Notes: generated by a model not told the origin, from the sequence alone. DNA of 64,000 nt from Actinomycetes bacterium (GCA_029777095.1 JAKOTS010000019.1:1-64000), one strand, 5' to 3'. Positions 50,629 to 62,400 are shown, counted from the first letter of the stretch. Made by a program: numbers and translations.

Positions 50629-52302
50629 TTATCCGAGCAGTGCCCTGCGTAGCGTGTCGAGCCCGACTCCGCCGAGATCGAGTGCGCGCTTGTGGAACGC
50701 CTTGATGTCGAAGTCGGCACCCTCGCGGGCCTCGACCTCGTCGCGCACGTTCTCCCAAATACGCTGACCGACCTTGTACGAAGGTGCTTGGCCCGGCCAC
50801 CCGAGATAGCGGTTGACCTCAAAGCGCACGAACGCCTCGGGCATGTTGACGTTCTGCATCATGAACTCAAGCGCGTAGTCCGCGTCCCAGATGCCCTGCC
50901 CGTCGAGGCGTGGCTTGCCGAGGTGCACACCGATGTCGAGCACCACGCGCGCCGCGCGCATGCGCTGGCCATCAAGCATCCCGAGCCGGTCGGCCGGGTC
51001 GTCGAGGTAGCCAAGCTGCTGCATCAGGCGCTCCGCGTAGAGCGCCCAGCCCTCAGCGTGGCCCGACGAACCCGCAAGCTGCCGACGCCAACTGTTGAGC
51101 TGCGCGCGATTCGCGACGCCCTGCCCGATCTGGAGGTGGTGGCCCGGAACACCCTCGTGGTACACCGTCGTCAGCTCGCGCCACGTGTCGAACTCGGTCA
51201 CGCCCTCGGGCACCGACCACCACATGCGGCCGGGGCGCGAGAAGTCATCGCTCGGGCCGGTGTAATAAATGCCGCCCTCCTGCGTGGGCGCGATCATGCA
51301 CTCGAGCGTGCGAATCTCGGCGGGAATGTCGAAGTGCGTCGCACCCAGCTCAGCGACCGCGCGGTCGCTCGTCTCCTGCATCCACTTCTGGAGCGCTTCG
51401 GTGCCCTGCAATTTGCGGGACGGGTCTTTCTCGAGAAACGCGACTGCTTCTTCGACGGATGCCCCGGGCAAGATCTCGTTCGCAATCGCCTCCTGTTCGG
51501 CGACCATCCGGGCGAGCTCCTGAATGCCCCACTCGTAGGTCTCATCGAGGTCGATCGTTGCGCCCAAAAAGCGGCGGGATGCCAGCGCGTACTGCTCGCG
51601 ACCCACACCGTCTTGTTCGGTCGCGACCGGCGCAAGCTCGTTCTGCATGAAACTGGCAAGCGTGTCGTATGCGCCGCGCGCCAAGTCTGCGTGCTGGCCC
51701 AACTCGCCCAGCAGTGCGGCCGAAAGCTCACCGTCTGCTGGCGCCGCCTCGGCGGCAAACGCGGCAAAGAAGCCATCGTCGGCGGTGTAACGGGCGATCT
51801 GCGTGACAACCTCGAGCACCTGGCGGCGAGCGGGCACCACGCCCTGGCGCATGCCTTCGCGAAGCGTCTCGATGTACCCGTCGATCGCTGCCGGCACCGC
51901 GCTCAAACGGCGCGAAATGATCGACCAGTCGTCTTCGGTGTCGGTCGGCATGAGGTCGTAGACCGAACGAATCTGCTGTGCGGGCGACTCGATGACGTTA
52001 AGGTCGCGCAGGTGCGTCTTCGCTTCGTACTGTTCGAGCATGAGGTTGAGCTCGGCCGTGAGGTCGGTCTTCGTGACCGCATCGATGTCGTCGACCGGTT
52101 CGAGCTCTGCAAGCGCCGCCACGGTGTTCCGCGCCGCCGCGGCAATCGCGTCGTGGCCAGCGGGCGTCTGGTCGCTATGCCGGTGGTTCTGTTCGGTGCG
52201 GCCGATGTACGTGCCGACCTCGGGAATCAACTGGACGAAGGTGTCGACCCATGCATCGGCGACGTGGTCGATCGCGGTCGCGGGGCGCTGCGTAGCTGTC
52301 AT
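50629..52302 (-). CDS. DUF885 family protein (peptidase-like)
   Basis: ELTTVYHEGVPGHHLQIGQGV, SGHAEGWALYAERLMQQLGYLDDPADRLGML. Confidence 0.92.
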   Translation of the reverse strand: MTATQRPATAIDHVADAWVDTFVQLIPEVGTYIGRTEQNHRHSDQTPAGHDAIAAAARNTVAALAELEPVDDIDAVTKTDLTAELNLMLEQYEAKTHLRDLNVIESPAQQIRSVYDLMPTDTEDDWSIISRRLSAVPAAIDGYIETLREGMRQGVVPARRQVLEVVTQIARYTADDGFFAAFAAEAAPADGELSAALLGELGQHADLARGAYDTLASFMQNELAPVATEQDGVGREQYALASRRFLGATIDLDETYEWGIQELARMVAEQEAIANEILPGASVEEAVAFLEKDPSRKLQGTEALQKWMQETSDRAVAELGATHFDIPAEIRTLECMIAPTQEGGIYYTGPSDDFSRPGRMWWSVPEGVTEFDTWRELTTVYHEGVPGHHLQIGQGVANRAQLNSWRRQLAGSSGHAEGWALYAERLMQQLGYLDDPADRLGMLDGQRMRAARVVLDIGVHLGKPRLDGQGIWDADYALEFMMQNVNMPEAFVRFEVNRYLGWPGQAPSYKVGQRIWENVRDEVEAREGADFDIKAFHKRALDLGGVGLDTLRRALLG

Positions 52303-52360
52303 AGTCCGAGCCTACGACCGTGAACCGGGCACTGCCAGTGCGCGCCACCCGGGCGTGGCG

Positions 52361-55021
52361 TTAGTGCCCCGCTTCGTCCCAGTTCACCCCGCGGCCAAGC
52401 TGCACGTCGAGCGGCACTGAGAGCTGCGCGGCGCCCGACATCTGCTCGCGAACGATCCGTTCCGCCGCGTCCCACTCCCCCGGTGCGACCTCGACGACAA
52501 GCTCATCGTGGATCTGCATGAGTACGCGTGAGCGGAGCCCCTCGGTTTTGATGTCAGTGCTGATTCGGTGCAGCGCAATCTTCATGATGTCGGCCGCGCT
52601 GCCCTGGATCGGCGCGTTCAGCGCCGCACGCTCGGCGTTTTCGCGCTGCACCCGGTTGGTGCTGTTGATGTCGGGGAACGGACGACGACGGCCAAAAATC
52701 GTCGTCGTGTAGCCGTCTTCCTTCGCCTGCATGACCGAACCGCGCAGGTAGTCACGCACGGCACCAAAGCGCTCGAAGTAGCCGGTCATCAGCGATTTTG
52801 CTTCGGATTGGTCGATGCGCAGCTGCTTGGCGAGGCCGAAGGCGCTCAGGCCGTAGACCAGGCCATACGACATTGCCTTCACCTTGGTGCGCATGGCCGA
52901 TGTCACGTCGGCCGCGTCGACGCCGAAAACCTGGGCACCCACAAAGCGGTGGAGGTCTTCGCCCGCGTTGAACGCCGCGATCAGCCCCGGGTCGCCCGAG
53001 AGGTGCGCCATGATTCGCATTTCGATCTGCGAGTAGTCGGCAGTGAGCAGTGTCTCGTAGCCGGTGCCAACCTGGAATGCCGCGCGAATGCGACGGCTCT
53101 CTTCGGTGCGTACCGGAATGTTCTGCAGGTTGGGATCGGTGCTCGAAATACGCCCCGTCGTGCTCCCGGTCTGCACATAGGTCGTGTGGATGCGACCGTC
53201 GCTGCCGATAGCGGCATCGAGCGTCTCAATAATCTGCCGCAGCTTCGTCGCCTCGCGGTGCTGCAGGAGCAGGTCGAGGAACGGGTGCGGGTTCGTGTCT
53301 TGCAGCTTGGTGAGCTCGGCGGCATCCGTCGAATGCCCAGTCTTCGTCGCACGAGTCTTGGGCATGTCGAGCTGGTCAAACAGCACCTCTTGCAGCTGCT
53401 TGGGCGAACCGAGGTTGACCTCGCGGCCGATCACCTCGTAGGCCCGGCTGGCAAGGTCGGTGGCGCGGGCGCCGAGCTCGGCCGAAAAGGTCGAGAGCTG
53501 CTCGTGCGAGACCGAAACCCCGGCGAGCTCCATCTCGGCAAGCGCCATGAGCGTCGGCATCTCGATGTCGACCAGCACGCTGAGAGAGCCCTCATCGAGC
53601 TCGTCACGCAGCGCATCGGCCACCCGGAGCGCGTACCAGGCGTGGAGCGCCGGGCTGACCTCTTCGGTTTCGGGAAGCAGTTGATTCGGGTCGCCCTGCG
53701 GCAGGGTCTCGCCAAGAAAACGGTCGACGAGGTCGGCGAGCGTCTTGTCAGGCAGCGTGGGGCTTCGCAGCCACCCGGCGATCAGAGTGTCGAACGCGAG
53801 GCCGGCGAGGGGCACTCCCGCGCGGCTGAGCGCACGGACCTGCGGCTTCGCGTCATGAAAAATCTTTGGCGAATCGGAGGCAAGCCACGCCTCGAACGGC
53901 GCGACGTCGACGCTGCCGATCGTCCATGGCAGTTCGACGGCCTCCGTCGCTGTTGCAAGCCCGGCCGACACGATCGCGCCACCGATCGAGCGGACCTCGA
54001 CGCTCACCCCGAGCGGGCTTGCCGCCATCGCCCGCGCGAGCCAAGCTTCAAGCTCTTCGTCGAGCAGGTGTTGCACGCTTGGCACGGTAACGGATGCCCC
54101 GCCCCCGGCGCTCTGCACCGACGCCGCGTCGATCCCCTCAAGGTCGAGCACTCGCTGCAACATCTGCCGAAACTCAAGGCGCGCAAAAATGTCACGGACC
54201 TCGCCCGCGTTCATCGGTTGCATCGCGAGATCGGCGGGTGTGACGGGCAGTTCGACATTGGTGATGAGACGGTTGAGCCGGCGATTGCGCTCGGCATTCT
54301 CGCGGTGCTCGCGCAGGTTTGCGCCGACGACGCCCTTGATCTCGTCGGCGTGGGCGAGGATCTCTTCGAGCGAGCCGAACTGGTTGATCCATTTCACCGC
54401 GGTCTTCTCGCCGACCTTGGGAATACCGGGGAGATTATCGCTGGTCTCACCCACGAGCGCCGCGATCTCGGGATATTGTTCGGGCCGGACGCCATATTTT
54501 TCGAACACAGCGTCGGGGTCGTAGCGCTTGAGTTGCGAGACACCCTGCACCGACGGATAGAGCAGGGTGACGTCGTCGTTCACAAGCTGGATCGTGTCGC
54601 GGTCGCCCGAGACAACAAGCACGGTGAACCCTGCCGCATCGGCCTGCGCGGCGAGGGTTGCCAGAATGTCGTCGGCCTCGAAGTCTTCTTTTTGAATCGT
54701 GACAATGCTCATTGCGGCAAGCGCTTCTTGCAGCAGCGGAATCTGCCCCTTGAACTCGACAGGCGTCTCGTTGCGGGTGCCCTTGTATTCGGGATATTCG
54801 CGCGTGCGGAACGATTGGCGCGACATGTCGAACGCCACCGCGATGTGGGTGGGCTTCTCCGCCTTGATGAGGTTGATGAGCATGGCGAGAAACCCATGGA
54901 TCGCGTTGGTGTGCTGGCCATCTCTCGTGCGAAAACTGTCGACCGGAAGCGCGAAAAACGCACGGTAGGCAAGCGAATGACCGTCAACGATCAGGAGGGT
55001 AGGCTTTTCGGAATCCGACAC
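52361..55021 (-). CDS. polA: DNA polymerase I
   Basis: 5' nuclease LLIVDGHSLAYRAFFALP; polymerase motifs DYSQIEMRIMAHLSGD, RRRPFPDINSTN, MQIHDELVVE. Confidence 0.96.
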   Translation of the reverse strand: MSDSEKPTLLIVDGHSLAYRAFFALPVDSFRTRDGQHTNAIHGFLAMLINLIKAEKPTHIAVAFDMSRQSFRTREYPEYKGTRNETPVEFKGQIPLLQEALAAMSIVTIQKEDFEADDILATLAAQADAAGFTVLVVSGDRDTIQLVNDDVTLLYPSVQGVSQLKRYDPDAVFEKYGVRPEQYPEIAALVGETSDNLPGIPKVGEKTAVKWINQFGSLEEILAHADEIKGVVGANLREHRENAERNRRLNRLITNVELPVTPADLAMQPMNAGEVRDIFARLEFRQMLQRVLDLEGIDAASVQSAGGGASVTVPSVQHLLDEELEAWLARAMAASPLGVSVEVRSIGGAIVSAGLATATEAVELPWTIGSVDVAPFEAWLASDSPKIFHDAKPQVRALSRAGVPLAGLAFDTLIAGWLRSPTLPDKTLADLVDRFLGETLPQGDPNQLLPETEEVSPALHAWYALRVADALRDELDEGSLSVLVDIEMPTLMALAEMELAGVSVSHEQLSTFSAELGARATDLASRAYEVIGREVNLGSPKQLQEVLFDQLDMPKTRATKTGHSTDAAELTKLQDTNPHPFLDLLLQHREATKLRQIIETLDAAIGSDGRIHTTYVQTGSTTGRISSTDPNLQNIPVRTEESRRIRAAFQVGTGYETLLTADYSQIEMRIMAHLSGDPGLIAAFNAGEDLHRFVGAQVFGVDAADVTSAMRTKVKAMSYGLVYGLSAFGLAKQLRIDQSEAKSLMTGYFERFGAVRDYLRGSVMQAKEDGYTTTIFGRRRPFPDINSTNRVQRENAERAALNAPIQGSAADIMKIALHRISTDIKTEGLRSRVLMQIHDELVVEVAPGEWDAAERIVREQMSGAAQLSVPLDVQLGRGVNWDEAGH

Positions 55022-55072
55022 CTCACCAGCCTACCGGCGGGCACTGACGCTCGCCCCTAAGGAGTTCATCCC

Positions 55073-55540
55073 ATGGCAAACGACATCATCAGCGATGTTT
55101 CGAATCACGTTGCAGAAGCACAGTCGAGCCCCGAAGCGACGGACACCGTGAAGAAGCGCGGAAGCGGCGGCAGCCTCGGCGACAAGATGGGCCTCGAAGT
55201 GCTCGAGCTCACCGTAGACCGCGCCGTTGCCACCATGCCTGTCGAAGGCAATACACAGCCGATGGGCATCATGCACGGCGGCGCCTACGTGGTGCTCGGC
55301 GAATCGCTTGGATCGATGAGCGCCAGTCTGCACGCCGGCCCCGGCCGGTTTGCGGTGGGCGTCGACATCAACGCCACCCACACGGGCTCGGCCACCTCCG
55401 GTCTCGTCACCGGCGTCTGCACGCCCGTGCACCTCGGCCGCTCGATCACCGTGCACGAGATCGTGATCACGGATGAAACCGGGCGCCGCTGCTCGACGAT
55501 CCGCATCACGAACATGCTCCGCGACCGTCCGAAGGCGTAG
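55073..55540 (+). CDS. hotdog fold thioesterase (PaaI-like)
   Basis: GNTQPMGIMHGGAYVVLGESLGSMSASLHAGPG; VGVDINATHTGSATSG. Confidence 0.9.
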   Translation: MANDIISDVSNHVAEAQSSPEATDTVKKRGSGGSLGDKMGLEVLELTVDRAVATMPVEGNTQPMGIMHGGAYVVLGESLGSMSASLHAGPGRFAVGVDINATHTGSATSGLVTGVCTPVHLGRSITVHEIVITDETGRRCSTIRITNMLRDRPKA

Positions 55541-55592
55541 CCCACGAGAGGGCGCAGCTCACACCATCGCTCTTCGCGCACCGAGCGCAAAC

Positions 55593-55626
55593 AAAAAAGC
55601 GGCCCGCATCTGCGGGCCGCTTTTTT
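55593..55626. terminator. bidirectional intrinsic terminator
   Basis: aaaaaagcggcccgca-tc-tgcgggccgctttttt, A/T tracts on both strands. Confidence 0.88.
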
Positions 55627-55630
55627 CGTA

Positions 55631-56248
55631 CTAGTCCTTCTTTGGAGCGAGCTGCTCGATGATCGCCTTCGCCACATCTTGCATGGTCAGGCGGCGATCC
55701 ATCGATGCCTTCCGAATCCAACGGAAGGCCTCGGGCTCGGTGAGCCCCATCTTCTCGTTGAGCAGGCCCTTGGCACGATCGACCAGCTTGCGAGTCTCGA
55801 AACGCTCGACCAGGTCACCGACCTCGGCCTCGAGCGTGATGATCTGCTGGTAGCGGCTGAGTGCAATCTCGATCGCAGGCAGCAGGTCGTTGGGGGTGAA
55901 TGGCTTCACCACGTAGGCCAGCGCACCGGCCTCGCTCGCGCGTTCGACCAGTTCTTTCTGGCTGAACGCGGTCAGGAGCACCACGGGGGCGATATGTGCC
56001 TTATTGATTCGCTCGGCGGCGCTGATGCCGTCTAGCTGCGGCATCTTGACGTCCATGATGACAAGGTCGGGACGAAGCTCGGTGGCAAGGGCCACGGCCG
56101 TCTCACCGTCGCCTGCTTCACCGACAACCTCAAAGCCGTTGTCACGGAGGATCTCAACGATGTCGAGTCGGATCAACGATTCGTCTTCAGCGACGACAAC
56201 GCGACGCGGGGTAGGTGCCGCGGGCGGAATGGATTCTGGCTCAGTCAC
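55631..56248 (-). CDS. response regulator with C-terminal ANTAR domain (PdtaR-like)
   Basis: Receiver VVVAEDESLIRLDIVEIL, VIMDVKMPQLDG; ANTAR RKLVDRAKGLLNEKMGLTEPEAFRWIRKASMDRRLTMQDVAKAII. Confidence 0.94.
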   Translation of the reverse strand: MTEPESIPPAAPTPRRVVVAEDESLIRLDIVEILRDNGFEVVGEAGDGETAVALATELRPDLVIMDVKMPQLDGISAAERINKAHIAPVVLLTAFSQKELVERASEAGALAYVVKPFTPNDLLPAIEIALSRYQQIITLEAEVGDLVERFETRKLVDRAKGLLNEKMGLTEPEAFRWIRKASMDRRLTMQDVAKAIIEQLAPKKD

Positions 56249-56286
56249 GTATCCATCTTAGGATATGGTCTATCAGGTACGTACCA

Positions 56287-56369
56287 GCCGGTGTGGCGGA
56301 ATGGTAGACGCGGAGCACTCAAAATGCTTTGCTCGTGAGGGCGTGTGGGTTCGAGTCCCACCACCGGTA
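56287..56369 (+). tRNA. tRNA-Leu(CAA)
   Basis: gccggtgtggcggaatggtagacgcggagcactcaaaatgctttgctcg...gtgggttcgagtcccaccaccggta; loop ctCAAaa. Confidence 0.95.
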
Positions 56370-56374
56370 CAACA

Positions 56375-56408
56375 AGAAGAAGGCCGTCCCAATGGGGCGG
56401 CCTTCTTC
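56375..56408 (+). terminator. terminator downstream of tRNA-Leu(CAA)
   Basis: agaaggccg-tcccaatgggg-cggccttct stem followed by tctg. Confidence 0.7.
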
Positions 56409-56455
56409 TGATTCGGCTCCTGCGCGCGGCCAGTACGGCCCCGCGCAGGAGTGCG

Positions 56456-57907
56456 CTACGTGCGCGCGGCCGTGTAGGCCGGAGCCGCTCCGTGCACGGC
56501 GTCGCCGACCTTGTGCACGCGAATGTCGTTCGTCGAACCCACGATTCCTGGGGGCGAACCCGAAATCACGACGACCTTGTCTCCGACCTGTGCCTTGCCA
56601 GCGCGAAGCAGAATCTCGTCGATCTGCAGGTACATCAGGTCGGTGTGCTCAACCCGCTCGACAAGGGTCGTCTGCACGCCCCAGGTCAGCGCGAGACGCC
56701 GGCGAATACCCGGCTCGGGCGTGAAAGCAAGCATCGGAATGCTCGAACGCAGGCGCGACATGCGCCGTGCCGAGTCTCCGGATTCGGTGAAGATACACAG
56801 GTACTTCGCGCGGACGAAGTTCGCGACCTCGACCGCCGCCATGGTGATGGCGCCGCCCTGGGTGCGCGGGGTGACGTTGAGTGGGGCAATACGGTCGAGC
56901 CCGTGCTCTTCGGTCGAATCCACGATGCGGGCCATCGTTTCGACCACCTGCACCGGGTACTTTCCGACGCTCGTCTCACCGCTGAGCATCACCGCGTCGG
57001 CGCCATCGAGCACGGCGTTCGCCACGTCGCTGGTCTCGGCGCGGGTCGGCACAGGGTTGTCGATCATCGATTCGAGCATCTGCGTCGCAACGATCACCGG
57101 CTTCGCCATGCGGCGCGCGAACTCGACGGCCTTCTTCTGCACGATCGGCACCGCTTCGAGCGGCAGCTCGACACCAAGGTCGCCGCGCGCCACCATGATG
57201 GCATCGAACGCGTCGACGATCTCTTCAAGGTGCTCGACGGCCTGCGGCTTCTCGATCTTGGCGATCACCGGAACCCGGCGGCCCTCCTCGTCCATGATGA
57301 AGTGCACGCGCTGCACGTCTTGCGCGTCGCGCACGAACGAGAGCGCGATGAGGTCCGCGCCGATGCGCAGCGCCCAGCGCAGGTCATCTTCGTCTTTTTC
57401 GCTCAGCGCCGGAACATTCACCGCAACGCCCGGCAGGTTGATGCCCTTGTTGTCTGAAACGTTGCCGGCTACCACGACGCGCGTGGTGACCACGGTGTCG
57501 CTTGCCTCGGTCACCTCGACGCGTACCTTGCCGTCGTCGATGAGGAGGAAGTCCCCCGGCTGCACGTCCTTCGGGAGCCCCTTGAACGTCGTCGAGACGA
57601 TATCTTTCGTGCCAAGGATGTCGTCGGTCGTGATCTTGAACGTGTCGCCCACCTCGAGGAAGTGGGGACCGGCCTCGAACTTGCCCAGACGGATCTTCGG
57701 GCCCTGCAGGTCAACCAGTACCGCAACAGCACGACCCGCGTCATCCGCAGCCTTTCGCACGTTCGCGTAACTGATCTCGTGCACGGCATGATCGCCGTGG
57801 CTGAGGTTGAGCCGTGCCACGTCGACGCCCGCGTCGATGATCGCCCGCACCGTGGCATATGTCGAGGTCGCCGGGCCAAGCGTGGCGACGATTTTCGCGC
57901 GTCTCAT
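56456..57907 (-). CDS. pyk: pyruvate kinase
   Basis: RRAKIVATLGPATS, DVARLNLSHGDHAVH, MVARGDLGVELPLEAVP, GADAVMLSGETSVGKYP. Confidence 0.97.
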   Translation of the reverse strand: MRRAKIVATLGPATSTYATVRAIIDAGVDVARLNLSHGDHAVHEISYANVRKAADDAGRAVAVLVDLQGPKIRLGKFEAGPHFLEVGDTFKITTDDILGTKDIVSTTFKGLPKDVQPGDFLLIDDGKVRVEVTEASDTVVTTRVVVAGNVSDNKGINLPGVAVNVPALSEKDEDDLRWALRIGADLIALSFVRDAQDVQRVHFIMDEEGRRVPVIAKIEKPQAVEHLEEIVDAFDAIMVARGDLGVELPLEAVPIVQKKAVEFARRMAKPVIVATQMLESMIDNPVPTRAETSDVANAVLDGADAVMLSGETSVGKYPVQVVETMARIVDSTEEHGLDRIAPLNVTPRTQGGAITMAAVEVANFVRAKYLCIFTESGDSARRMSRLRSSIPMLAFTPEPGIRRRLALTWGVQTTLVERVEHTDLMYLQIDEILLRAGKAQVGDKVVVISGSPPGIVGSTNDIRVHKVGDAVHGAAPAYTAART

Positions 57908-57977
57908 TGAATGTTGCTCCAGAGGTTAATTGGGGATGCTGGTGCGAAAAAACAGCGCATACACGCCTACCCGTAGC

Positions 57978-59444
57978 CTACGCCGGGTGCAGGCCAATGG
58001 CGATGTCCCTCGGCCCCACCGGCACGGGCAACGCCGACTCCCCCATCAGGAACGCATCGACCCGAGCGGCCGCCGCGCGACCCTCGGCGATCGCCCACAC
58101 AATCAGCGACTGGCCACGACCAGCATCGCCTGCCGCGTAGACGCTCGGCTCGGTCGCAGCATAGTGATCGTCGCGCTCGATGAGACCGCTCGACGTGAAC
58201 CGCACCCCCAGCTGCGTCTCGAGGTTGTGGCGTTCCGGACCCGTGAACCCCATGGCGATGAGTACGAGATCTGCGGGAATTTCACGCTCCGTACCGCCCT
58301 TGGGCACGCGCCGGCCATCGACATACTCGGTCTCGGCAACCCGCAGGGCTCGCACGCGACCCTGGTCGTCACCCAGAAACTCGACGGTCGATGCGAGATA
58401 GACGCGCTCGCCGCCCTCCTCGTGCGCAGACTGCACCTCAAAGATCGTCGGCATGGTCGGCCACGGTTGTGCGTCGGTTCGGGATGCCGCGGGCTGCGTG
58501 CCGATCGCAAGGTTGGTCACGCTCAGCGCACCCTGGCGATGAGCCGTGCCGATGCAGTCGGCACCGGTGTCGCCGCCACCGATCACCACGACGTGCTTGC
58601 CCGCAGCCGTGACCTGGTCTGGAACGTCGTCGCCCGCGACCGCCTTGTTCGACGCCACGAGGTAGTCCATCGCGAACTCCACGCCACCAAGGTCGCGGCC
58701 CGGAATCGCGATATCGCGCGGGACGGTCGCGCCGGTTGCCACCACGACGGCGTCGTAGCGGGTTCGCAGTTCTTCCCACGTCACATCGACGCCAATGTGC
58801 ACACCCGCGCGAAAACGGGTGCCCTCCTCGCGCATCTGGCGCATCCGAGCATCAATGTGGTGCTTTTCCATCTTGAAGTCGGGGATCCCGTAGCGAAGCA
58901 ACCCGCCGATTCGCTCATCGCGCTCGAACACGGCAACCGTGTGGCCGGCACGGGTCAGCTGCTGCGCGGCCGCGAGCCCCGCAGGCCCCGAACCAACCAC
59001 CGCGACAGTCTTTCCGGTCAGGCGTCCGGGTGGCTCGGCTTCGATCCAACCGCTCGCAAATGCCTGGTCAACGATCGATACCTCGATCTGCTTGATCGTG
59101 ACGGCGGGCTGGTTAATGCCGAGCACGCACGAGCTCTCACACGGCGCCGGGCACAGACGCCCGGTGAACTCAGGAAAGTTGTTCGTTGCGTGCAGCCGCT
59201 CGCTCGCCTCGCGGCCCTCGCCGCGACGGGTCAGATCGTTCCACTCCGGAATCAGGTTTCCGAGCGGGCATCCCTGATGACAGAACGGGATGCCGCAGTC
59301 CATACAACGACCGGCCTGTCGGCGCAGCACTGCCCCGTCGCCGGGCTCGTACACCTCGTTCCAGTCCATGATTCGCACCGGTACCGGGCGCCGTGCCGGC
59401 AACTCGCGTTCCGTCACCTTCATAAAGCCTTTTGCGTCAGCCAC
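57978..59444 (-). CDS. gltD: glutamate synthase small subunit
   Basis: [63 protein letters not shown]. Confidence 0.96.
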   Translation of the reverse strand: MADAKGFMKVTERELPARRPVPVRIMDWNEVYEPGDGAVLRRQAGRCMDCGIPFCHQGCPLGNLIPEWNDLTRRGEGREASERLHATNNFPEFTGRLCPAPCESSCVLGINQPAVTIKQIEVSIVDQAFASGWIEAEPPGRLTGKTVAVVGSGPAGLAAAQQLTRAGHTVAVFERDERIGGLLRYGIPDFKMEKHHIDARMRQMREEGTRFRAGVHIGVDVTWEELRTRYDAVVVATGATVPRDIAIPGRDLGGVEFAMDYLVASNKAVAGDDVPDQVTAAGKHVVVIGGGDTGADCIGTAHRQGALSVTNLAIGTQPAASRTDAQPWPTMPTIFEVQSAHEEGGERVYLASTVEFLGDDQGRVRALRVAETEYVDGRRVPKGGTEREIPADLVLIAMGFTGPERHNLETQLGVRFTSSGLIERDDHYAATEPSVYAAGDAGRGQSLIVWAIAEGRAAAARVDAFLMGESALPVPVGPRDIAIGLHPA

Positions 59445-62400
59445 CAGTCACCTCCAGGATTCGGTTCCACACAGTTTCGCCATCGGGGTCGAGCCCCGTG
59501 GCCACGGCATCGCGTCGCAGGTCGCGCACGGCCGCATAATCGCGGGGCAGCACCCGCACGAAGTCATTCACTGCAGAGTCGAACTGCTCGAGCACACCCG
59601 CGGCCAAGACCGAACCGGTCTCGAGGGCGTGTGCCGTGAGCAGTTCACGAAGCGTTTCGGCATCAGCGGCATCGAGTTCGGAGAGCAGGAGCTCCCCCGA
59701 CGCCAGCGCCTCGCGGTTCACCCGTTCCGCCTCGAGACGGTAGATGTACGCCGTGCCACCCGACATTCCGGCCCCGAGGTTTCGCCCGGTCGGGCCCAGG
59801 ATCACCGCGAGCCCGCCGGTCATGTATTCGAGCGCGTGGTCGCCCACGCCCTCGACGACCGCGGTGGCGCCCGAGTTGCGCACGAAGAACCGTTCACCGA
59901 CAACACCGGAGAGGAACATGGTTCCGCTCGTGGCGCCGTAGCCGATCACGTTGCCAGCGACGACGTTTTCGGCGGCGACGAAGGCCGCATCGCGCGGCGG
60001 TCGCAACGAAATCTGGCCTCCCGAGAGTCCCTTGCCGACGTAGTCGTTCGCGTCGCCCTCGAGCCGGAGCGTGATGCCACGCGGAATGAAAGCGCCGAAC
60101 GATTGCCCCGCCGAACCCGTGAGATTCAGGGTGATCGAGCCAGCCGGCATCCCCTTTTCGCCGTGCGCATGCGTGACGTGATTGCCGAGCATGGTGCCGA
60201 CCGCTCGGGCCGTATTGCGAACGGGAAGGTCGAAGGCAATCGATCCACCGTCGCGGATCACACCGCCGACCTGCGCGAGCAGGGGCGCGTCGAAGTGCTC
60301 GCCGAGTTCGTGCTCTTGCGAGCGCGTGTTGCGGCGGGGCTCATCGGCATCAAACACCGGGCCGGTGAGGATCGGTGCCAGGTCGAGCCCGCTCGCTTTC
60401 CAGTGTTCGACCGCCCCGTTGATGTCGAGCATTTCGTTGCGCCCGACCGCCTCGTCAATCGAGCGGAAGCCCAACTCGGCAAGGTGCTCGCGCACCTCCT
60501 GGGCGATGAACTCGAAGAAGTTCACGACGAACTCTGGCTTTCCGGTGAAGCGTTCACGAAGCACGGGGTTCTGTGTCGCGACGCCGACCGGGCACGTATC
60601 GAGGTGACACACCCGCATCATGATGCAGCCAGAGACCACGAGCGGCGCCGTCGCAAAGCCGAATTCTTCTGCACCGAGCAGCGCGCCGATCACGACGTCG
60701 CGCCCGGTCTTCAACTGCCCGTCGACCTGCACGACCACGCGGTCGCGCATGCCGTTGAGCATCAGCGTCTGCTGGGTCTCTGCGAGCCCAAGCTCCCAGG
60801 GCGTGCCGGCGTGCTTGAGCGAGTTGAGCGGGCTGGCGCCCGTTCCGCCGTCGTGACCCGAGACCAGGATCACATCGCTCAGCGCCTTCGCCACGCCGGC
60901 GGCGACCGCACCGATGCCCGACTGGCTCACGAGCTTCGTGTGAATGCGCGCCTCGGGGTTCGCCCGCTTGAGGTCGAAGATCAACTGCTTGAGGTCTTCG
61001 ATCGAATAGATGTCGTGGTGCGGGGGCGGCGAAATGAGCCCGACACCGGGGGTGGCGTGGCGAGTGCGCGCCACCCACGGGTAGACCTTGCCGGGTGGCA
61101 ACTGCCCGCCCTCGCCCGGCTTCGCGCCCTGCGCGAGCTTGATCTGAATATCGTCGGCGGTCGCGAGGTACTGGCTCGTTACCCCGAAGCGCCCCGATGC
61201 GACCTGCTTGATCGCACTGCGGCGGGCCGGGTCGACGAGCCGTTCGGGGTCTTCGCCGCCCTCGCCCGTGTTTGACTTCGCGCCGATCGAGTTCATCGCA
61301 ATCGCGAGCGTCTCGTGCGCCTCTTTCGAGATCGAGCCGTAGCTCATCGCTCCGGTTGAGAAGCGCTTGACAATGGATGCCACTGACTCGACCTCATCGA
61401 TCGGCACCGGCTTGCGGATCCCGTGCTTGAACCGGAACAGCCCTCGCAGCGTCTTGAGCTCGGATGCCTGCTCATCCACCAGCGCCGTGTATTCGCGGAA
61501 GACGTCGTAGCGGCGGGTGCGGGTGGAGTGCTGCAGCCGAAAGACCGTCTCGGGGTTGAACAAGTGGGGCGAACCATCGCGCCGCCACTGGTACTCGCCG
61601 CCGTTCCACAGGCGTTCGTGCGCGCGCGCCGCTTCGTCTTCGGGGTAGGCGTAGTCGTGACGGGCCTGATTCTCTGCAGCGACCTCTTCGATGCCGATGC
61701 CGCCGAGCTTCGACTCGGTGCCGGTGAAATAGGCGTCGACGAACGCCTGTGAGAGCCCGACGGCCTCGAATGTCTGCGCTCCGGCATACGACGAGACGGT
61801 CGAGATGCCCATCTTCGACATGATCTTCAACACGCCCTTCCCGAGGGCATAGATGAGATTCTTCACCGCGGTCTCGGGCGTGATGCCCGTGATCGCACCA
61901 GTGCGGACCAGGTGCTCGGCGGTCTCCATCGCCAGATACGGGTTCACGGCAGATGCGCCGTAGCCGATCAGGGTCGCGACGTGGTGCACCTCACGCACAT
62001 CACCCGCCTCGACAACGAGGCCAACCTTCATGCGGTTCTCGTTGCGGATGAGGTGGTGGTGGATCGCCGAGACCATCAGCAACGACGGGATTGGCACCAG
62101 GTCTTTATTTGAGTCGCGGTCAGAGAGCACGACGTACTCGACACCAGCCGCGATCGCGTGGTCGACCTCAGCACACATCGCCGCGATCCGCGCCTCCATC
62201 GTGCCGGGGCCCGCATCGAAGTGGTAGAGCCCACGAATCGTGACCGATGAGCGCTCGGGGAACGCCCGGCCGAGGTGCTGGATCTTCGCAAGCTCGTCGT
62301 TATCGATCACCGGGAAGTCGAGGATGACGGCCCGTGCATGATCGGGACCCTCCGAAAGCAGGTTCTGCGTGGGTCCGAGACCGAGCGAGAGCGACGTCAC

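Noticed and set aside
50692-52323. 543-aa plus-strand ORF antisense to the DUF885 gene
   Set aside because: GC-driven shadow ORF; coding evidence is on the minus strand.
52568-55060. 830-aa plus-strand ORF antisense to polA
   Set aside because: Spurious antisense frame caused by high GC; Arg/His-rich, no recognisable motifs; the opposite strand is a clear DNA polymerase I.
59290-61275. 661-aa plus-strand ORF antisense to gltB, and the similar 569-aa ORF 57930..59639 antisense to gltD
   Set aside because: Shadow ORFs of conserved glutamate synthase genes; low-complexity composition and no family motifs.
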